DNA of 64,000 nucleotides, from positions 2,728,001 through 2,792,000 of the forward strand of contig NZ_JACBZH010000001.1 in assembly GCF_013407855.1 (NCBI RefSeq), in the 5' to 3' direction. The notes below the pieces were generated by a model. The model did not search any database. It had not been told where the DNA came from and saw only the letters and a list, made by a program, of their open reading frames with translations. The DNA is from Actinopolymorpha rutila. Lineage in GTDB: Bacteria; Actinomycetota; Actinomycetes; Propionibacteriales; Actinopolymorphaceae. The number at the start of each line of letters is the position of its first letter. The stretch's first letter is position 1. The position numbers and the translations under genes are program-made. Below, piece by piece: positions 54,641 to 64,000 of the stretch.

Positions 54641-56257
54641 ATGCAGATTCTCGCGTCCATACCCAGCCCTCCGCAGGGGGTGTGGCATCTCGGGCCGCTC
54701 CCGATCCGGGCGTATGCGATATGCATCATTCTCGGCGTCATTGCGGCGGTCTGGCTGGGCAACCGCCGCTGGATCGAGCGCGGCGGCCGGCCCGGGACCG
54801 TCGCCGACATCGCCGTCTGGGCGGTCCCGTTCGGCCTGGTGGGTGCCCGTCTCTACCACGTCATCACCGACTACCAGCTCTACTTCGGCCCGGGCCGGGA
54901 GCCGATGCGGGCGTTCGCGGTGTGGGAGGGCGGCCTCGGGATCTGGGGGGGCGTGGCGTTCGGCGCGCTCGGCGCCTGGATCGCCTGCCACCGGCGCGGT
55001 ATTCCGCTGCCGGCGCTGGCCGACGCGCTGGCGCCCGGAATCGTCCTCGCCCAGGCGATCGGACGGTGGGGCAACTGGTTCAACCAGGAGTTGTTCGGCG
55101 CTCCCACCACCGCGTGGTGGGGCCTGCGGATCGACCCGGCGCACCGTCCGATCGGATATGAGCAGTACGCCACGTTCCAGCCGACCTACCTGTTCGAGAG
55201 CATCTGGGACGTCGGCACCGCGCTGCTGGTGATCTGGGCCGACAAGCGGTTCCGGCTCGGCCACGGGCGGGCGTTCGCGTTGTACGTCATGTGCTACACG
55301 CTCGGCCGGGGCTGGATCGAGTACCTCCGCGTCGACCCGGTCAACCACATCCTCGGCCTGCGGCTGAACGTCTGGACCTCGGTCCTGGTGTTCCTGCTCG
55401 CGATGCTCTATTTCATCCTTTCGGCCACCCTTCGCCCGGGCCGCGAACGGGTCGTCGAGCCGGCACCGCCCGCGCCTGGTGACGAGGTGAGCGCCACCGC
55501 CGACACCGTCGGCCGCGGCGGGGTCGCCGCCGCGACGGGCACCGCAGGAGCCGGCTCCGACTCGACCTCCCGTGCTGCGGCCGATCGCCGGACCGCTGCG
55601 GAGGACGATCGGCCCACCGCTGACCAGGGCACCGACACCGCCCGGGGGACCGGCGAGCGTGGGCGCGCCACGGGCGATCCCGCCCAGGACCCCGCTCAGG
55701 ACCCCGCCCATCCGCGCGGCTTCGGCGACCCGGACGAGCCCGGCCGACCTGACGACTCCGACGTTTCCGCCGGGCGCGGCGACTCCGCCGACCCCGACGA
55801 CTCGTCCGGCCCGGACGATCCGGATGATCCCGATGATCCGGACGGGGATCCCGCCTCGGCGGCCGAGCGGCACCTCGTGGTCGACCGCGGCCGGCTGGCG
55901 GACCAGAACACCCAGATCGAGGAGGGGGCCCGCCCGTCGCAGCCCCGGCCGCAGCGCGGCGGTGAGACGGCTCCGCGGCAGGCCACAGGGCGGCAGGAAA
56001 CGCCGAAGGAGGCGCCCGGAGGGTCCGACCACCCCGCGGACGCCGAGGAACGCTTTCCCGCCGAGGACCGCGGTGTGTTCGCCGACGAGCGCTACCCGGG
56101 CGACGACCGGTACACCCCGGAGGAGAAGTACCTCGCCGACCAGCGCAACCGCGCCACCGAGCCCGACCAGGACCCCCGCCGGGGAGGGGCCGGCCGGCCG
56201 CAGGTGTCCGAGGAGCGAACACGTTCGACAGAAAACCCCCCGGAGGGGTCACAATGA
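54641..56257 (+). CDS. lgt: Prolipoprotein diacylglyceryl transferase with long charged C-terminal tail
   Basis: The first 275 residues form the seven-helix Lgt core that moves diacylglycerol from phosphatidylglycerol to prolipoprotein Cys. The signature GRWGNWFNQELFG lies near residue 143, with PTYLFESIWD and RGWIEYLRVDP as further markers. Residues 276-538 are an acidic Asp/Pro/Arg/Glu-rich tail that looks disordered. Substrates in this window include the family 5 binding protein and the lipoprotein at 62.7 kb. AGGAG lies 12 nt before the ATG. Confidence 0.95.
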   Translation: MQILASIPSPPQGVWHLGPLPIRAYAICIILGVIAAVWLGNRRWIERGGRPGTVADIAVWAVPFGLVGARLYHVITDYQLYFGPGREPMRAFAVWEGGLGIWGGVAFGALGAWIACHRRGIPLPALADALAPGIVLAQAIGRWGNWFNQELFGAPTTAWWGLRIDPAHRPIGYEQYATFQPTYLFESIWDVGTALLVIWADKRFRLGHGRAFALYVMCYTLGRGWIEYLRVDPVNHILGLRLNVWTSVLVFLLAMLYFILSATLRPGRERVVEPAPPAPGDEVSATADTVGRGGVAAATGTAGAGSDSTSRAAADRRTAAEDDRPTADQGTDTARGTGERGRATGDPAQDPAQDPAHPRGFGDPDEPGRPDDSDVSAGRGDSADPDDSSGPDDPDDPDDPDGDPASAAERHLVVDRGRLADQNTQIEEGARPSQPRPQRGGETAPRQATGRQETPKEAPGGSDHPADAEERFPAEDRGVFADERYPGDDRYTPEEKYLADQRNRATEPDQDPRRGGAGRPQVSEERTRSTENPPEGSQ

Positions 56258-56521
56258 CCGAAGTACGATCGAACGCGCGTCTCGGCTAGTACGTCACACC
56301 GCCGTGACCTGCCACGGCCCCGCGGCCTATGCTGTCGCGACCTGTGGCGTTGCCGGCTACCGCCGAAGTTCGCTCACAGCGGACACCACGACGAGGTGGT
56401 GCGCCCGGGACCATCGTCCCTGGGGCTCGCCGTCAGGTGTCCGCTACCCTGCATGCAACCGCCGGGGCCAACGTCGTCCCTTGAGCGTGTCCCAACGCGA
56501 GTTGACGACGGGAGTATTCAC

Positions 56522-62552
<6,031 letters not shown>

Positions 62553-62603
62553 GGTCGGGCGGTCCGCCCTGCGTTCGGACCGCGTGTAGACAGCAGCAGG
62601 GGA

Positions 62604-62642
62604 CCCCTGTCGCGGTGCTGAGAGCCGCGGCAGGGGTTCTTT
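62604..62642 (+). terminator. Strong terminator after gltD
   Basis: CCCCTGTCGCGG pairs with CCGCGGCAGGGG through 12 bp with one G-T wobble, then TTCTTT. A second AGGGGACCCCT palindrome overlaps its 5' side. Confidence 0.85.
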
Positions 62643-62705
62643 GCGTCCGTGCCGCGGTCGGATCGGCCTGTGGACAGAGATCACCCAGGTTTGCGACGGG
62701 TTCGC

Positions 62706-62711
62706 TACGGT
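62706..62711 (+). promoter_or_regulatory. Putative -10 box for the lipoprotein gene
   Basis: TACGGT lies 9 nt before the ATG at 62721 and directly touches the alternative ATG at 62712. No Shine-Dalgarno sequence exists for either. This favours the downstream start, read from a leaderless transcript. Confidence 0.3.
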
Positions 62712-62720
62712 ATGCGAACT

Positions 62721-63323
62721 ATGAAGATTCGCAGATCAGCGCTGCTCCGTGGAGCACTCGCCGGCGCGGTTGCCGTCGGCTTGGGTGTGTCCGGGTGCAG
62801 CAAGAACATCGAATCCGAGGGCGGTAAGACGCCGACCCCAACAGCGTCCAAGTCCACCAGCCCCACCCCGTCGGAGACCCCAACACCTACGCCGACGCCA
62901 ACTCCCACGCCGACCGCGCCCACCGGTTCGGTCGAGGAGCAGCTCCACGCCGCCACCATCAACTTCTACGCAGTCATTAACGAGGCGTACAAGACCCTTG
63001 ACACGCGTCCGGTTGATGACGTCCTGCTACCTGGTTCAAACGCTGCGAGTGGCTACACCAACTTCATCGAACGGGTGAAATCAAAAAATCAGCGTTTCGT
63101 ATTCGAGGGTGGATACGAAGTAACTGACTTCAAGCTTCGGGGTAGGGCTTCGAAAAGTGACACAAGAGTGGAGTTCGACCTTGCTCACGAGCCAGGTCAG
63201 GTGATCGATTCTTCAGGAAAGCTCGTGAGGAAAATTCCTCCGACGCCACCCTCGCCCACCTGGATCGTCTTCGCGAAGAGAGGGAACAGATGGTTCGTTG
63301 TAGGGCAAGGATTTCTCGATTAA
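62721..63323 (+). CDS. Secreted lipoprotein with Thr-Pro repeat linker (DUF6318-like)
   Basis: The 200-residue protein has a lipoprotein signal ending in VSGCSKN (lipobox Cys near residue 26). A TPTPT-rich linker of about 40 residues follows, then a globular domain with HAATINFYAVINEAYKTLDT and GNRWFVVGQGFLD. It resembles actinobacterial DUF6318 lipoproteins, with modest certainty; function unknown. The codons become clearly less GC-rich after about 62980. It overlaps the next gene by 34 nt. ATG 62712 is an alternative start. Confidence 0.8.
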   Translation: MKIRRSALLRGALAGAVAVGLGVSGCSKNIESEGGKTPTPTASKSTSPTPSETPTPTPTPTPTPTAPTGSVEEQLHAATINFYAVINEAYKTLDTRPVDDVLLPGSNAASGYTNFIERVKSKNQRFVFEGGYEVTDFKLRGRASKSDTRVEFDLAHEPGQVIDSSGKLVRKIPPTPPSPTWIVFAKRGNRWFVVGQGFLD

Positions 63324-64000
63324 TAGTGAAAGGTGCGATCACATTTCTCGCCTCGCTCGCTTTGATTACCGGCGTTTTGGGAAGTCCAGTATGGGCGGGG
63401 GCAGGCGACGGATGTGATGGGTTCAGGTGTACACCTGATGACCCTCCGGATCCGATGCCTGGGCCGCCGCCGGATGGCGGCGATGGCAGATTCACCGGCC
63501 AAGCCGCTTTGCTTACTAAAGACGGAAAAGTCTTGGACTCCGGCAGAGGTTCTTCCTGTGTGGATTGCAGATGGTACCTACGGAGGTCGTGTGAGGCGGG
63601 TGGACGCACCGTCTGTCGTGAGATCTTGCGCTGTGGAGTGAAGCCTGACGGCACCCTGAGGTACCTCTACGACGTGTATCTACGGAGGACCGGTACATCT
63701 TGGCAGTTGCGCGGGATTGTCTGCCTCGGCGATCCATCTGACGTGGTGACGACGGCGGACGTGGGGGAGGAGGTTCGCAAGAACTGGGCGGTGTGGGTGC
63801 CGCCACAACGTCTTTCGGTGCAACCTGCGAACGCTCGCACGCTTGTCAATCTGCCGACGTACTTCCAGTCCGGTCAGCCTCAACAGATGCCGGAGAAGAC
63901 CGTTCACGTGTTCAACTTCGACGTCACAGTCGCGGCTGAGGGTGAGTGGGAGTGGACGTTCGAGCCCGGCGTCACGAAGAGCTTCGACACGCCCGGTAGC
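63290..64000 (+). CDS. Secreted Cys-rich protein, unknown function (partial, runs off the window)
   Basis: The frame is open for 237 codons to the window end. The start ATG 63290 has GAGAGGGAA just upstream and lies inside the end of the lipoprotein gene. The N-terminus is a signal peptide (GAITFLASLALITGVLGSP), with cleavage near residue 36. A Pro/Gly/Asp spacer follows, then a segment with about six Cys (CVDCRWYLRRSC, RTVCREILRC) near residues 90-115. Codons are less GC-rich than elsewhere, and Leu11 is the rare TTA. I do not recognise the family; coupling to the lipoprotein gene suggests a joint role. Confidence 0.75.
   Translation, partial: MVRCRARISRLIVKGAITFLASLALITGVLGSPVWAGAGDGCDGFRCTPDDPPDPMPGPPPDGGDGRFTGQAALLTKDGKVLDSGRGSSCVDCRWYLRRSCEAGGRTVCREILRCGVKPDGTLRYLYDVYLRRTGTSWQLRGIVCLGDPSDVVTTADVGEEVRKNWAVWVPPQRLSVQPANARTLVNLPTYFQSGQPQQMPEKTVHVFNFDVTVAAEGEWEWTFEPGVTKSFDTPGS

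Overview
The window is very GC-rich, uses GTG and TTG starts freely, and has many 1-11 nt gene overlaps. It carries actinobacterial hallmarks: a PriA-type HisA, a HGxxPAAW protein, a TIGR02234-type Trp-associated membrane protein and an Lgt with a long charged tail. This points to a high-GC actinobacterium, plausibly Propionibacteriales (Nocardioides/Kribbella/Actinopolymorpha-like); the species cannot be named from the sequence. I found no rRNA, tRNA, CRISPR array, transposase or phage gene.

Layout. 0-4.3 kb: a small membrane protein, a DUF3352 protein, a YbaK deacylase and an LLM-type (F420-dependent) oxidoreductase. 4.4-10.0 kb: the histidine operon hisD-hisN-hisC-hisB-small membrane ORF-hisH-priA. 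10.1-16.1 kb: a tightly overlapping four-gene cassette (fatty-acyl reductase fused to a HAD phosphatase, zinc alcohol dehydrogenase, LarA-like protein, PlsC-type acyltransferase), followed by a PEBP protein. It separates priA from hisF (16.7-17.4 kb) and is the best candidate here for an undescribed system. 17.5-39 kb is accessory: DUF427 protein, APH-fold kinase, peptide ABC transporter, HAD phosphatase, hydroxyacid-oxoacid transhydrogenase, an XRE regulator divergent from a two-gene unit with a truncated methyltransferase-like protein, PH-domain proteins, a TPP-riboswitch-controlled YkoEDC ECF transporter, a TIGR03085 protein and a GH92 mannosidase.

39-42 kb: hisI-trpE-TIGR02234-HGxxPAAW. 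42-49 kb: an inserted block with two small P-loop kinases, an Lrp regulator, an amidinotransferase-fold hydrolase (possibly an arginine dihydrolase) overlapping rocD, and a Tat-exported GxGYxYP protein. 49-54.6 kb: DUF2752, RDD, trpC, trpB, trpA and a DsbA-like protein. 54.6-62.6 kb: lgt and gltB-gltD, ending in a strong terminator. 62.7-64.0 kb: a lipoprotein and a secreted Cys-rich protein of visibly lower GC, the latter cut by the window end.

How it fits together: histidine and tryptophan pathways share PriA, because no trpF is seen and PriA can isomerise both intermediates. GltBD supplies glutamate for the amino-transfer steps, and the arginine hydrolase plus RocD would return arginine nitrogen and carbon to glutamate. 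About ten genes start 6-9 nt after a TANNNT box with no Shine-Dalgarno sequence, suggesting widespread leaderless transcription.
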